The notes: generated by a model from the letters alone, not told the origin. A DNA stretch of 64,000 nt from Phoebastria nigripes (GCA_035582835.1 JAYKAV010000411.1:1572843-1636842), one strand, 5' to 3'; positions 24,528 to 38,625 are shown, counted from the stretch's first letter. Made by a program: numbers and translations.

Positions 24528-26700
24528 GTACATACACCAGCAAAATAACTCTTAACACTTAATTAGCTTACTCTCTTGAGGTTATTTAAATCCATTCAGA
24601 AGATGTGGGGAGAAAAACCCAATAAAATCTTTAAAAGAAGAACCTGAAACATTTAAGAGACCTGTATCATTGGACCTACCTTCCTTTAACTGTGCTCCTA
24701 AAGAGGAGTGGTATGGTAGATAAAGATGATGTTTTCTGCGTTTCCTTTCCATTGAATTTGGCAGTAAGTGCTGTGGATACAGGTATAAGACTAGAATAAA
24801 ATTCTTACATATTTCAGACAGAAAATTGTGTATGAGTGTACAGACATGTATTTTCTGACGGGTTACTTAGCAAAGCATTGGCATTTTTTTATGATTGCCG
24901 GGGGACAATACCAAGGATTCTGCAGGGGGAAATGTATGTATGTATGTTATAGCTCAGTGTGCTGTTACTGGCTGTATTTCTGTATACAGCTCTTATGCCC
25001 TTGTTCTGTGAATACCATGATTGTTTTCGGTTCACTCTGACTGCATTAGTTGGAATACATAGGGGTGATTTATCTGGGTAAGATAAATATGTTGCTTTTC
25101 CCCTTCTATTTCCCTTCCTATTTTCCATTCTGCAGGAGCAGGTGAACTAAAATAAAATTCTTTCCTGTTCATTTGGTTGTTCTTTAGAAGGTGGTAATGA
25201 AGATTGCTGTGAAGTAACCACTCAGAGAGGATCAAAGAGAAGGCCTGGTGCCAAAGGCCCTATGCATCAAGACATTAAATTGTGTATATTAACTGTTCCT
25301 TTGAATTGCTCAATGTAGTATTGTATTATATAACATCTACGTATACATATAATTACATGGTAACCCAATGCAATTATAATATTTAATTGCCGTATTTTTA
25401 CTGTGAGATTCTTACATTTGTATTGCTGTACCGCTCTTAAGGAAAGGTACTGCTTATGCAGTAGGGAGAGAGAGGAAGGGTGAATATAACCCATAACTGA
25501 TCTTCAGACTCTTTCAAGGGCTCAACCCACAATGAAGTGGCATTCATTTGTTGCTCTGAGAGGATGAACAGAATACTTACTGTGTTTGCCAGCGAATGAG
25601 CAGTTCTCTGAACAAAACTGGGTTTAGCAGGAAGAATTCAAATTAGGCTTTTGAAGAGTTTCACTTAAGCCCGAGTGGAATTTTCCATCTAGTGGGAGTA
25701 GAGCTGTGGTTGCTCTGACCGTGCTGAGATGAATTGCACAATATGAGTAGGATTAAATGCTACAAGGACAAATCTCAACCTCCATGCACATACTTGTTAC
25801 TCCCTGTTGAACTAGGGCATTTGATTACCTATCTGCAGTTCTATTAAAAGTTATTTTTTCCCCTTTCCCCTTGCAGATGTTTTATTTGGAAGGGAACACT
25901 TTGATTCACAACTTATTACCTCACTTTTTTTTTTTTTAAGAGCTAGATAGGTCTGCTTTAATGGTTACTTTCTAAGATGAAGGAATGTACAGAATGTTTT
26001 TGATTAACAAGGGAGGTAATCGGGAGGTAATGTTTTAAGTATGAAACAAAAACATAACCTCCCTTTCGCCTCCCCCTCCCCCTTTCAAAGACCTGTAATC
26101 TCTCCAGAATGATCTAAATTTGAGTTACCTTATGTCCTCTCGTACCATGGCATTGACAGAGTGTTTGTTTAGTGTTAAATGTTCTGGGCTGAATGCTCTG
26201 AAGGAGTAAAACGGGTATTGCTATATTGACTTGGATACTTTTCACTAATTGAAGTCTAGCCCTATTTAGGAGTATGACTTTTTAATCTTTTAAGAAGTTT
26301 TTAAAAAATTATCTTTAAAATGTCAAACAATATAAGTTTTTTTTTTTAAAACTCTTAGGGTATATGTGCCTTGTCTTCCACTTGACAAAACTGTTTTTAA
26401 TTCTTAGTGAAATTTCCCCTTCAAAACTTTGTCAAATAGACAGATCTCAAAGCAGGTATATTATGTTGCAAGTCATTGAAGAAACTCGCTGTCTGAGGAC
26501 AATTTAAATAGCAATGTGAACATCTTTCCATGAAATTAACACAGTTATGAAATAGGCACTATTTTCTTGTGCAGAATTTTGTAACGTGCATCTTTCTGTA
26601 AAATGGAGGAGCTAAATTTCAAAATCCCCTGATGCTGTTTTTAGTTGGGGACCAGGGTAGGTGGCAGTGGGAAGCACTAGTCCTTTACAGCTGTTCTCTT

Positions 26701-26731
26701 CCCCCTCCTGCCCCCCTCCATCCACCACCCC
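26701..26731. repeat. C-rich tract (G-rich on the minus strand)
   Basis: CCCCC, CCCCCC and CCCC runs within 31 nt, preceded by TTCC. Possible but weaker G-quadruplex candidate than those at 34580 and 40949. Confidence 0.6.
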
Positions 26732-27317
26732 GAACTGATATGGCGCTATATTGTTTTTGCACTCGAGTGAGCTTGTCATTAATATACAAGGATAATTACT
26801 GTGACTGTTAGTTAATGACAGACACTAAGATGCAAGGAAAACAAAATTGTGCGTGGCGAGGAAGAATTTGCTGTAGGATGGAGTGTTGTCAGGTGCCCTG
26901 TTACCGTAAGTCATTCCTAAAAGAGCGCTTAGAGAAGGAGAGGGGAAGTCCACATCAGCTGTGAGCAAACTGGCAGCTGAAATGCTATTGTAGTAGCTGT
27001 GATAGGAAAGCTCAAATAAATCTGTTATTTAAGTGGGCTGGATGCATCTTCTAGAGGGTACGTGGATTTACATTGATCTAGTTATCCCCTGTCTCGGAAA
27101 GGCAGAGGAAACAACTGAAGATGATACGACTTTTTTTATTGGTACACTTTTTCTTGGAAGTTACTGCTTTCACAGCTTGCTTCTCAGAACAGGCGCTGTG
27201 AAACGTCCTACCAGGCTGCTGGCAAAGTCAGCTTGGTAAATTTCTTAAAAATCAGTCGGCTGAAGCGGTGCGAGATGTCAGGAGTGCCCCTCATGATCCA
27301 TTTCCCACAGCAGTTCT

Positions 27318-27460
27318 GCAGCGCTGGTGATGCCTGCCTGCTGCGCAGGAGCCCTCCGCAAGCACCGGCGCAGCGTCCCAGCGGGTTCCTGTGAATCGCG
27401 TCCTTGTGCAGCGCTGTGGGGCCTGGTGTCCTGCCGTGCCGGTTGCCAGTGGGGCCAGGA
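27318..27460. promoter_or_regulatory. small CpG-rich patch inside an AT-rich intron
   Basis: About 12 CpG dinucleotides in roughly 140 bp, against a surrounding intron where CpG is scarce. It is too short for a standard CpG island but could mark an intronic regulatory element or a recent GC-rich insertion. An open frame of 125 codons passes through it but resembles no family I know and has no splice support. Confidence 0.35.
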
Positions 27461-29819
27461 TGATGTTCCTTCGCTAAAACTTTGTTTTCTTGGGCTTTTT
27501 GAAGGGGTTAGACCAGACTTTTTAACTCTAAAGATCTGTTACCCTAGGGATTTGGTGGAGACTCTGTGGATGCGTTACATGACTCTCAAATTCCTACGTT
27601 TCTTAGAGAATTACATTTGTGAGTCTGTCCCTCCGCAAGAAGTGATGCAGACTGTTGGCCCCAATTTCTTTCAAACCTGGGGGGGGAAGCAAAAGAAATC
27701 CTAGGGGCCATGGTTGCACGTGAGTCTTTAGTCCACACATGTAATGCGGTACTTCTGGTTTTATTCAGTGGGTAAATACACTAAGTTTTGTTGACTTATA
27801 GTTAAACCTTTTTAAAATCTTAACAGATGCAAATCCAGACTAATATGCAGGTTACAGAAGATTTTTCTTAAAATTTAAAAGCAAAATATGGGTTTCTGTT
27901 ATAAAAGATCAGACTCCTTCAGTGAAGTCCAAGAGGTTCAGTGTGTAACGTATAGATTCCATAAATTGTTCTGTACAAAATGCTATTCAGAGATTAAGTA
28001 TTGTCAGATACCAACAAGNTCAGAAAACTATTTTTAAAATGCTGTTACTCAAAATATAGATTTCTAATAGAAACACGAACTTGAATTTTAATCTCTTATA
28101 ATTAATTTTGTTTTGCAGTTTTTATTGGCCAAAGTGAATCACAGTCTATCTTTAAAAATATTTGCTGGAAGTTTAAAAGTAGACCTTCAGTTGCACTCTG
28201 CTTGAATCTAGTACAAAGGACTAATTGTTTTCAATAGTTTTCTGATTAGTAAAATGTTTAAGATCTTTCCCATGTAATGAAGCAACCTCATGATCTTGCA
28301 TAATACTGTACCCCCCAAATATGGTTTTCAGTTGCCAGATATACTTAATAAATATTTACATCACTGTGGTGTCTTTTACCATTGACTGATTTATCTCTGG
28401 TTCTCTGATGTTTTCCTACTAAGATGCAAAATGTCATTCTGATGCAGCTTTGCCTGGTTTTTTTTTCTCCCCATTCTTTTTCCACTTATGTTCACAAATT
28501 CCTTGCATATTCCTTTCAGTCTTCATTGCTCAGTTTACTTCAGTACAGATAAGGGGGAAATATTATTGCCGTAGTTCACATCTTTTGCTTTTGAACAACA
28601 AATTCAATTATGTAAAGATGCATATGTAAAATTATGATCTTACTGTTGTAACCTGTGTATACTAATGTTGCAAATCATTGAGTTCTATGTTTTAGGCAGT
28701 TTGAAAAATGTGTATTAAATAAGTGAGATTGATCCAGGTTTATTTTAGCTTCTTAGGAAGTGGAGCACCTGACCATGCATTCCGGGGCTCTCTAGGAGTC
28801 ACAGTTGTGTCTTACTGTTTTATAAATCTCTGAGAGCTCGCTTCTTAAGGAAACATCTTAAGGAAAAAGACCCAAGTATAGTAGTATTAATATTCTAGAA
28901 GGTGGTGTGAATTTAAGTATTCACTGATCAATAATGTTACTTGCATGTGGGCTGCTTTTTTGAAAAAGTTAACCTTTGTTGACCTATGCCTATTAGTCTT
29001 ATTGCCTGTGTTGTGTTTAATTATGTTAAATTATATCCAGTCTATCAGGTGCCTGGTCCTGTTCCATTGTAGCCCTGTGACAAAGCTTGTATAGGCTTCA
29101 TGGGAATTGGGTCTGGGGTAAGATGGATTAATAAAGAAACAAAATTCAAATGTAAAATCAAAAGTGTTTGTGAGACTTTGAAGTAAGTTTAAAACCTTAC
29201 ACTGAATAAAGAGCACAAGAGATGGGGAAGTGAGGGAGTCCTGATAACAAGGTATCTTCAGTTTGTTTGGGAAGAGCTTGATTGAAGTCATATATATATG
29301 ACTTGTTAAAATTGCTGTTTATATAAGTTGTTTAAATGCGGTTTCCCTGATTTTTGTTTTGTTTCACACATGTACAATTGCATATGTGAGTTTAGTACAT
29401 CATCCTGTATCTGATGTGAAAGCAGCCATCTGACTTTCTGTAGGCTAAACACTGGTATCCTTTGGTAAGTGGCCAAACAAGATAGCTGAATGGTTGTGCT
29501 AAGTGTGCTTCCTCTGCTTTCTCCTCTTTTTCCTTTATTTTAGTGTGGCATGGCACCAGCAGGAGAATTAATGTTAAAACTTGCCCGTTTTCAACTGTCA
29601 TTTCTGTAAGACTGGGAATCTTATCAGGGGTCTGATAAGCAAAGAGCTTTTGTGGGAATGCCTTTTCATATTAGATGAAAAGAACGACGTGTTTGTTGCA
29701 GCATTGTTGTATTAAAATAGCTGCTCTTGATTACAGTTGTTTATAAAAAGCATCTCTCTGGGTTTCCATATCACATGCACATCTTCTCAGTCTTTGGTCT
29801 CTGTTTTTCCTTTGTCCTG

Positions 29820-29821
<2 letters not shown>

Positions 29822-29879
<58 letters not shown>
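29822..29879 (+). repeat. T58 homopolymer
   Basis: Fifty-eight uninterrupted T residues between GGG and CTTCTTAATC, by far the longest mononucleotide run in the window. No identifiable retrocopy adjoins it on either side. The exact length is unreliable in any assembly. Confidence 0.9.
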
Positions 29880-32800
29880 CTTCTTAATCTAATGTCTGAT
29901 CAGTATAACTGCTTAGTATTGTAACTGTCTGCAATAATTTATTATTTGGAATCCCTGTGATACTAGGAGCAGGCTCTGGCCCATTGGAATGCCCTGTCCT
30001 TGCTGAGGAAACTTACGGGGCTGACCTGTCATTGCAATACAAAGACAGATACCGTTTTGATTATAGGCAAGGTTCCCAAAATACATGAGCTGGCATAGGC
30101 ATTTGGAAAAAGGAGCAGCGTACATCCCTAAAACATACATTGTTTTTTAGATTCTTATTGTATTTTGTAGTGTTAAATCTCTTGCTTGACATCTAAGATG
30201 TCAACTTACACAAGAAGTTTTGCATGGCTGGGGGAGAAGGAGGGAGAGAGAGGAATGTGTTTCCCCTCTGAGCATAGCTCCTCTCTTCTGAGTTGGGACT
30301 GGCTTGGAATTCTTCCATTTCTCCTTACAGTCTATTCTCTGTGCAATCCTGATTGCATAGTGATTGGTACTGATCTGTAAAAATATTTATGGTTCACCAT
30401 TACGTATTTATTAATAAGAAGGTTTTCAGACTTTGTTTTAGCATTTTTAAAAAGAAATGGTAAACAGTTTGTCATTTTTTCCATTTTGATTAAGTTTAAA
30501 TTGTAGTGCTAGAGAAGACTGCAAAGTGCTAGATTGGCAGTAGGCTGTTCAAGACCTTCTGATCAACTAAAAATCATCGTACATCTTTTATGTTCTTTGC
30601 TGTATTCCTCAGCCTTTTCTTTTAAACTGTGGGCAAATGTTCTTTTCATGTTCAAGTGGTGCTGATGGGAAGTATTACAACCCCTAGGTATTCATTACTG
30701 ATTCCTTATTCCAGTTTTTACTGTGTTCATCAATCTGTTTGCTTCTCATTGGCAGATTATCATCTGAAGCAATTTAGGAAATATTCACAAACTGTAGGGA
30801 GCTGTCAGATTCATGGGAAATAAAAGGAGGTGTCTAGCAGAGAGGCATTCATGAGCACTGAGAATAACAGTATCTTTCTCCAGTATTGCAGACTCCTGAA
30901 GAGGGCCAATGGCTGGGATCCTAGGTTAAAATTTGATGTATACTACTTACTTGAAACAGGATCCAGTAGAAAATATGCTGGGGTGCTCAACTGTCAACAT
31001 GTGATTGGTGAAGTAATTGTATTATTCATTTACATACTTAAAATTAGGAGAGAAATAATGCATTAACTATGCAGAGGATGGTAGGTATGTCAAGGAAAAC
31101 CAAGTATAATGATATTTTAAAAAGCCAATATTATTTAAAAAGAACAATCTGAGTTTGAGAAGAGTCAATATTGGGAAGGCTTTTTGGCAATGGGCTAGCT
31201 ACTTTTGGTGGTATGGCTGAAAGGAAAGTGTCTTTGAGAACCCAGATCCTTTGGTTGTTTTCATGGGTCTGATAATAAGTTTTGAAAATTGCTCTTGTTG
31301 CATTCTTGTTTACAATCAGCTGAAGCTTTCAAAATCATCACAAGATGCTGAGACTTGATTTATGCATTCAACTTCCCTTTTATAGAGTTCAAAATAATGA
31401 TACAGTTGCTAAGACAGAAAGTAGTTTGTCTCCATTCTTTGTTGTGTCTTTTCCTAACTGTTTTGGTAGTAAGTGGTGTGTGTTTCTTTCTGTTATTCTG
31501 CAGTTGTGAAACATCATGGTAACTTTTCACAAATTAACAAAGTTGAAATATGGTTGTGAATGAAAATTTTTCTTTTACGTGACCTTGAGTTAAGAGCAGT
31601 TGTTTTTTCTCTAGAATGCTGTGAACCAAAAACTGATGAAAGGAGGCTCTAACCTCATGTGACGTCAACAAATAGTTAAATAAACCTAGAGGTTAGCTAC
31701 CTGGAGATATTATTTGAGATTTCTTGATGGGAATGCAAGAAAAGTGATGCCATTTAAATTGTGTCAGCATGTTCTATAGCAAATCTCCATTTGAAGAGAA
31801 CATATTTCTGTTGGTCTAAAGTTTACACACAGTATTAGTAACAGTTTTCATAGGCTTACATGTGAGAGATCTTAGTTTGTTGGCTGGCTGAAGCACAACA
31901 ATTCAAGTTTCTGTTGCTGATTCAGCTTGGTATCAGTTTGCCACTTTTTACAATAACCTAGGTCTGGGTGACAAGAAGAGAGAAATGTCTATAATTTCTT
32001 CCCAGAAAACCCTTGGAAACATACGGAGAAACAACTCCTGGCATAGTTCGTGGACAGCTTCCACAAATAAAAGTCTGTGTACTTTGCCTACATAGTTCCT
32101 GCAGTATTTACAGCTAATCTGATTCATTAAGTGCTTGTGTGGAAAACACTGCCCTTACAAAAACATAAGGTTTTATCTTAATTGCCCGAGTTGGAAGAAT
32201 AAAATACTTAACACCGTGTAAAGAGACTAGAAGTTTGGGCAAGCATTAACTTCACTTTAAAGGAAATAGATAAGAATTTAGAGGTTTAGTACTGCATAAA
32301 TAACCTGAAATTAAACTTGATCTGTTTATGTCCATGGTTGTCTTCAAATGTTTTCTGGACTACATTCATGTGTTGATTGTAGATCTAAAACCTCTGGCAA
32401 ACTTGACAATTTTGTAATGTTTTTCTACTTGTCAGCTAAATACTGAGATGCTATATCAAAACTCAGATTATTCTGGGGTTTTTTTGGTTCTTAATTTCAG
32501 ATTAAAGAACAAAAAATTGTCTTCAGGCCAATTACGATAGAGGTTTCCACAGTGAAATAAGTTTTAAAAATTAAATGCTTTGGATACTTCAACTGCTAAG
32601 GAACACAGAAATCTAACGAAATGGAAAATAGTTCTGTTTCCTTAAAAGAAAAACACAAACCAAGCAAATGAATAAATGAACAAAAGAAATTTTAGGTACA
32701 TGTGTAGCAAATTATTGTTCGTATTCCAGGAAACCTTGCTCTCACATTGATGAATAGGTACTGTCCTGCTGATTTGTCCCCAGTATGGAAGTCCAAGTTA

Positions 32801-34002
32801 TGTCAATTGTGTGGAAGCATGAGTGTATTTTTTTTAATGCTATTTTTGGACCTCTCTTTGCTTGGAAACCTGTAATACTGCATTTGAAAGTTCCTAAATT
32901 TCATCTTTCAGGAGGGAACTTGAAGGGAAAAAATGAAATAGTACATAATTGTGATGAATTTTTTTCTAAAAAAGTCTTTTTTTGTTTGTTTGAGTTATTT
33001 CACTTAATACAGACAGTACAATGCTCTTGAATCTTAATAACCAAACTCTTTCTAATAGGAACTGAATTTGTTGCTAAATACTTTTGTCTGTGATCCCCAT
33101 CCTGTTTTCCCCTAATGTAATTTCATGTTTTTAATTCTTGCTTTAGAACTGATAACATGACTTGAACTATATAGCTGCATGGTGGAGGAAAGAGAAAACC
33201 TCTTTCTCATACAACTTACCGTGTCTATATAGAATCAGACAGAAGCCTTATTGCAATTTTTTCTTTCCAGTGCATTTGTTAGGACCTTGTGGCATAACTA
33301 GCACCAGGGTTTAAAGGATACCATCTATTTGATTTTTATTTATTCACGTATTTTTAATCAGTTTTATCTTTTAAAAACCCTAGAGGCTGTTAAAACGCTT
33401 TAACTAGCAGGCAGAGTTGGTTTGTTTGAGTTGCAAGTGTGCCTTTCCTGCCTCATGCTGCCCTCTTCTCCCAAACTCTGTGATGGTGGCAGGATACTTG
33501 GTTTGACTTACAAGATCAGAGGCCCCTGCTGCAGAATGTTCCCTTCCTCGTTGTTCAGCCTGTTCTCTCATTGTTTCAGTTCCATTTTCACGGCTGCTGT
33601 TCCCGATTCCCTCTTCCAACATTTTGTGAAGGTAATGGATGGATGTGAATGTGTTTCAGCTGAAAACAAAACTGTGATGCTGCAATACTGCAGGAACTGT
33701 ATTGTTAATAAGCAGGGACATAATTAGTAATGCACAGATCACTGTGACAACATCCAGTAAACCTGGAAATAGGTATTTTTCTCCTTGTTAATCCTTCTAA
33801 CAACAGTAGGTATTTATTAATATAATGGACATATTTTCAGCTACAGGTATGATTTTTCAAATTAATTCTACTCATTTGTTTCTGTGACCTTCATATAAAA
33901 GGTAATCCTTACTTGGTTTGTTAATTTGGGTAATACAAGGTCTGTTGAGGGGGAGTGATAAGAAAGGGAGAAAAATAAGCACATAAGAAACACCTGCAGT
34001 TC

Positions 34003-34020
34003 TTTTTTTTTTTTTTTTTT
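34003..34020 (+). repeat. T18 homopolymer
   Basis: Eighteen T residues, followed by CTCCCC and then A8. Confidence 0.9.
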
Positions 34021-34579
34021 CTCCCCAAAAAAAAGTTTAAGGTATTTTTATTTACAGCTAGTTCTGTTATTTGTAGCCAGAGTAATAAATTAGATACTTT
34101 GATGCGTGCAGAGGAGTATGGAATCTTTGTGCCATATGAGAGTTGGCCATAAATTAATGTCGGTTAGGAGGGTTGTTCAGGATCTAAGTGTTAAAGCTGG
34201 AACGGAGCAGTGGAAATGCATTGAATCTACAGTTACACAAAGTGAAACCTTTTCAGATTTATTGACTTTTTGTTCTTGATCATGGACTGTTTGAAGTAAA
34301 CATGTTTACATCCAATACCTCGTGCAGCTAGATAAACAGTACTGAGTTCAACGTGGAATACTACTTCAACAGTTGTTAACAGCCCTCAGGACTTAATAGA
34401 ATTGTATCACATGAGGATTTTGCAAGTTTCATTGCTTGTTGCTACCTTGAGATATAATAAAATTAGGTTGGCATACTGTATGTTTTTACATATTACAACA
34501 TTTTAGATATTTCTTAGATTTTAAAGTCTATTTATACATGATCTGCATGTAAAGAAAGTGTCACATACTGAAAACACTT

Positions 34580-34607
34580 CCCCCCTACTACCCCCCCCTG
34601 TCCCCCC
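34580..34607 (-). repeat. G-quadruplex candidate (minus strand)
   Basis: On the + strand C6, C8 and C6 runs are separated by five- and three-base spacers. The minus strand is correspondingly G-rich; the G8 run could supply two of four tracts. Confidence 0.65.
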
Positions 34608-36011
34608 AGTATTTTTCAAATCAAAGAAAATGAAACAGTTTTAAATACAGGTTTGCACACACATACATGCTGCCCTAATGGATGCAAGACTCCATTGCTC
34701 CTACTTGCCTGCAGAGAAGATGAGAGGAGGGAGCCTGCGACAGATTTTACTCATGTTGTTGGCAGGTGAAGCTTAGAGTCTGGATGGTAAGTGGCCAAGG
34801 TTGGAGGTCCTGTTCCTTTCTGCCAATGTCCTGGCAAAGCAACTGCCACCACATAAGTGAAACTAATCTCAGAGATGAGTGTGTTAAACTGCTGCAGGAG
34901 GAGTAACCAGAGTAGTTTAAAAGCCTTAAAATATTTCTTTCCTTAAGCTGCTAGGTTTTGCTGCAGGTACAAACTGAGTTACGGTGATTGCCGTAATTGT
35001 GTAATGATTTTTCTTGATACAGCTTGTGAGATTGCTTCCCATAGTTGTTGCTAAATCCTAGATAAATATTTCAGAATACAGGTGGTGGACTCAGTGTTAA
35101 GGTGTATAGTTGATCTTGGAGGCTGGTATAACAATAAACAAAAAAATTGCTACATTGGGTTAGATTGTTGTTTTGTGTTACTCAATTTTATTTGCATTCA
35201 CTCTTCCTCTCACTTTTTGAGAATTGATCCTGTTTAGTTTTCTTTACAGTTAAGAGATTATATCTAAGTGGGATCCAGTAAAAATCAAAACTGCCTGTTC
35301 TTAATCTAGGGTGCTGTTACAGGTTATGGAGAAAGTAGTGTATATTTTGACATTCTTCTGGCAAACTTCTTGCATGATTCAGGAATGAAGCCAAGTGCCT
35401 TCAAAACATGAGATGTACACAGAAGTGCCTTCAGGGTATGCAGAAGTTCAGGGACAGGTCACTAGTGGTGACTTGGCATGGTATCTTGCATGTGTATGTG
35501 AAAGGAGGAGTGTTTTTGAAATGTTACCAGTACTCTTTCTTGCTGGGGGGACACCAATTTTCTTTGAGTATTAAGAGATTTCAAAAAATAAATTAAAAAA
35601 AGGCGAAGAAACAGTAGGAATGTTAACCCCTCTCAGATTTGGGAAGCTATTTGCCAATGTGAAATACCTTCCTTGTGTTCCCATATGTGGTCCTATAAAG
35701 CAGATACTTTATTGTTCTTAAACTTTGTGATGCTTTTGTTCCTTAGTAATGACTCTGTAGGAGTACTCTTATGAGGGTTTCCATGAAGATGTCCTGTGAC
35801 CATGCTGCACCCTATGTAGCAATCTGTAGTGTGAGAAGTTTGCATTAATGTACAGCAGGTGCGTAGACAGTGGCAGGTTGGTGGCTCGGTTGCCCTTTGG
35901 GCAAGTAGTAGCTGTGGGTTTGCATTTCCCTCAGGCACAGAAAGTTGCAGAACCAGGTCCCCTGTGTCCTGGGCAAGTTCTCCACCCGCTGGGCACCTGT
36001 GTGTTTGCTCA

Positions 36012-36033
36012 GGGGGAGGAGGAGGAGGAGGAG
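36012..36033 (+). repeat. (GGA)n microsatellite
   Basis: GGGGGA followed by five GGA units. Purine-only on the + strand. Confidence 0.85.
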
Positions 36034-36954
36034 GTTATTGCCTTCTGATTTAGGATCCTCAGAGTACAAAACAGAATCTAATTTGAGGGTCCCAGGTAGG
36101 CATCTGTGTGGGGTAACACTCAGCTGCTGAGGTTCTTAGAGAACAACAGTTTGGGGCATGAGGAGAGGTGAAGATTAGACTCGTCTGTAGTTTTGAGAAT
36201 TGCACTTTTGCCTTATATACATTCAGTATAAATACTGAGGTGGCAGTCTCTGTTGTGGACCGAGACTTTAGGCAGCTGAGAATATGCCTGTAATATGAAA
36301 TTATTTTCTTCTTTCTAACTACAGAGCAGTCACTTCTATTTCCATAACAAATTTCGTAAAATAACAGTGTGGAACAAAATTTGATACGTAAAATACTGTA
36401 TCTCCATATATGTATGTGTATGTGTTATAAGTCTTTAATGTCAGTTTTCACATGGCAACAAAGTTAAAGTCAGGTTATCTAAAAATTGTTCTCAACTCCA
36501 TTTTTTTATTACTAGGAAAAAACCCACAGAATTCCATTCTAATTCATTGCATTGTGTTTGAGGAGAAAACCCCCTCTGAAGCATGTAGTGTTGGAAAGTA
36601 CCCTTGCACAGGTTAGAGGAAACCCTGGCATTTTACCCATTTTCCACTCTTCCTTCTGAAGACATGTTAGATTCCTTGGGATTTGTAAAAGGTCATGAAC
36701 AAAATAACATTCTTGAGTATACAGTTATAGCTAATTAAAAACTAGACATTCATTACAGTATCAGTGTTGCTTGTGTTTGGAAAGAACATCTACATGTGAG
36801 AATCTCTTGGTTAAGAAAACATGGTTTAGCAGGAATAAAGGAATGGTTTCAGACAAATCACTTCTCAGGTTTAAGTTTACTGTGCAGCAGAATTAAAATG
36901 GTTTTGTTTAAAAAAAGGAAGTTTTTTATTAAGAGCTAAGCCAACTTTCTTCTT

Positions 36955-36975
36955 CATAGAATCATAGAATAGTTT
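36955..36975 (-). mobile_element. tiny CR1 3'-tail remnant (possible)
   Basis: CATAGAATCATAGAATAGTT is the reverse complement of two ATTCTATG octamers plus AACT, the same motif as the tail of the CR1 at 18425. The sequence to its right no longer resembles CR1, so if real it is an extreme 5'-truncated insertion or what is left after a deletion. Confidence 0.45.
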
Positions 36976-38367
36976 GTCTTGCACCTTGTCAATACAGAAT
37001 TAAAGCTTTTCCATATGGAAGAGCCTCCAGTTGTGACTGCTCTGCTTTTGCATCCTGTTATGAAGGCCAGCTAGTCTTTGAAAAGGAAATGCAAAGATGA
37101 TCTTTCTAAAAATCATTCCCTACAAGGGAAGACATGGGGAGGTGGAGGACAGAACATGCTGCCATACTGCGGGGATGAAAATTCCCACAAAAGCCTGTCG
37201 CTCAGGGGTAGTGTAGCGCTCTACTTCTTCTAAATGAGGTCTGTGTCTTTCAGGCATACTGTGGCCTAACACAACTAAAACGTCAGAACTGTTACGCTAT
37301 TTCAATTAAGTCTATTTACTGTTTTGTGTTCAAAACCCTATTAATTCATTTGCTGGTTCAAGACGGAAACTGTTTTCTGTAATTCTTTGATGTGAGCTAA
37401 AGTAAACAACTACTTCGAATATTGATTTAAATTTGCTAGAGATATTTGAAACCTTAGAATACCTTTTAATTTCATTTCATTTTTTAAGTACATAGGCATG
37501 ACCCTGCAGGGCTTGTTTGGGAGAGCTCAAAAGTGGTGTGTCCATTTTGGCAGGGGATAATCTCAACTACATGTGATTTTGTAAGCTGAAAATATGTAAG
37601 AAGCAATTCAGGAAAAGGATGAGAAGGTAGGAGGAGGGAAGGCCATCTTTCTGGGTCATCGCAATCAGCTGGGAGGTATCAGAGCATAACTTCTGCCATA
37701 CTGCATTTTACATCACCTAAGTCATTTGGCCATTCATTTCTAAACCCTGTGGTAACTTTCTCAGTTGTCTGAGACTGCGGGTGGCTGAATTGTACCTGCC
37801 TTACAAAAATTGACACATGCAAGAATTACTGGCATTGAAAGACTTAGCCTAACCTACTTTTACTTGATAAAAGATTTTTATTCACTTCAACTCAGTATAT
37901 GTGCTTCTGAAGTAGTATACAGCTGGTTAATGTGTTAATATAGCTGAATAATTAATTCTATGTATATTCATAAATCTACAGCCAGTTAAAACCTTAACAT
38001 TAAAAGATAAAAGGTTCTTTTTGGCCTGTGTTTTATATGCAGTCTTGAGTCTTATCAGTTAATGTTTAATAAATAAAAAGTATTTATTTTTGAGATAGTA
38101 ATTATAAATAATAGAAAATTATTTTCCAATGTGTCTTTTACTTCCTGCCTTTAAATATGTTCTAAAAACCAGTGGGAGATACGGCCTAAAATTCCAGTAG
38201 ACACCATTTTGTGTTCTTATGGAAACATCTGATTAAGAACATGGAATTTAATAGTTTTAAGTCAAACTCATAATATATTTGAATATGATTGCTGTATAGT
38301 AAGTAACATAAACATAAAGAAAGATGGAACAGGACCATATACTTACCTGCTTCATGGCATAATTGCA

Positions 38368-38407
38368 TCTTTTCTTTTTCTTTTTTCTTTTTTCTTTTTT
38401 TTTTTTT
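38368..38407 (+). repeat. T-rich (CTTTTT)n tract
   Basis: T runs broken by single C residues roughly every six or seven bases, ending in T14. It lies about 220 nt upstream of the exon at 38626. Confidence 0.8.
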
Positions 38408-38625
38408 GTACTTTATGTAAACACAGGAACTTCTGAAGGAAAAAAAAGCCTCCAACATGGCTCTAGTATGACTTATGTTTCTGGGCAAATACTCTCTCAC
38501 TACTGAGAAGAAAGACTGTACATTTGATTTGTGAGAAATGTGTTTTAGTTTTCACTGCATTATCCTTTGTTTTGTTTTAGCCACAGCAGTGGATGACAAA
38601 AAATAGGTATTTCTCCTTTCTCTAG

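Larger units (their letters stand above)
23283..38625 (+). other. THADA intron, 15.3 kb
   Basis: Holds a possible cryptic exon (24431-24527), an AT-rich repeat near 23672-23770, a CpG-rich patch (27318-27460), a T58 run (29822-29879), C-rich tracts and a tiny CR1-tail-like motif (36955-36975). No other coding sequence recognised; the remaining stretches are AT-rich and featureless to me. Confidence 0.85.

Noticed and set aside
27327..27704. 125-codon open frame on the plus strand
   Set aside because: Its first third is the CpG-rich patch, where stops are rare by composition; no family resemblance.
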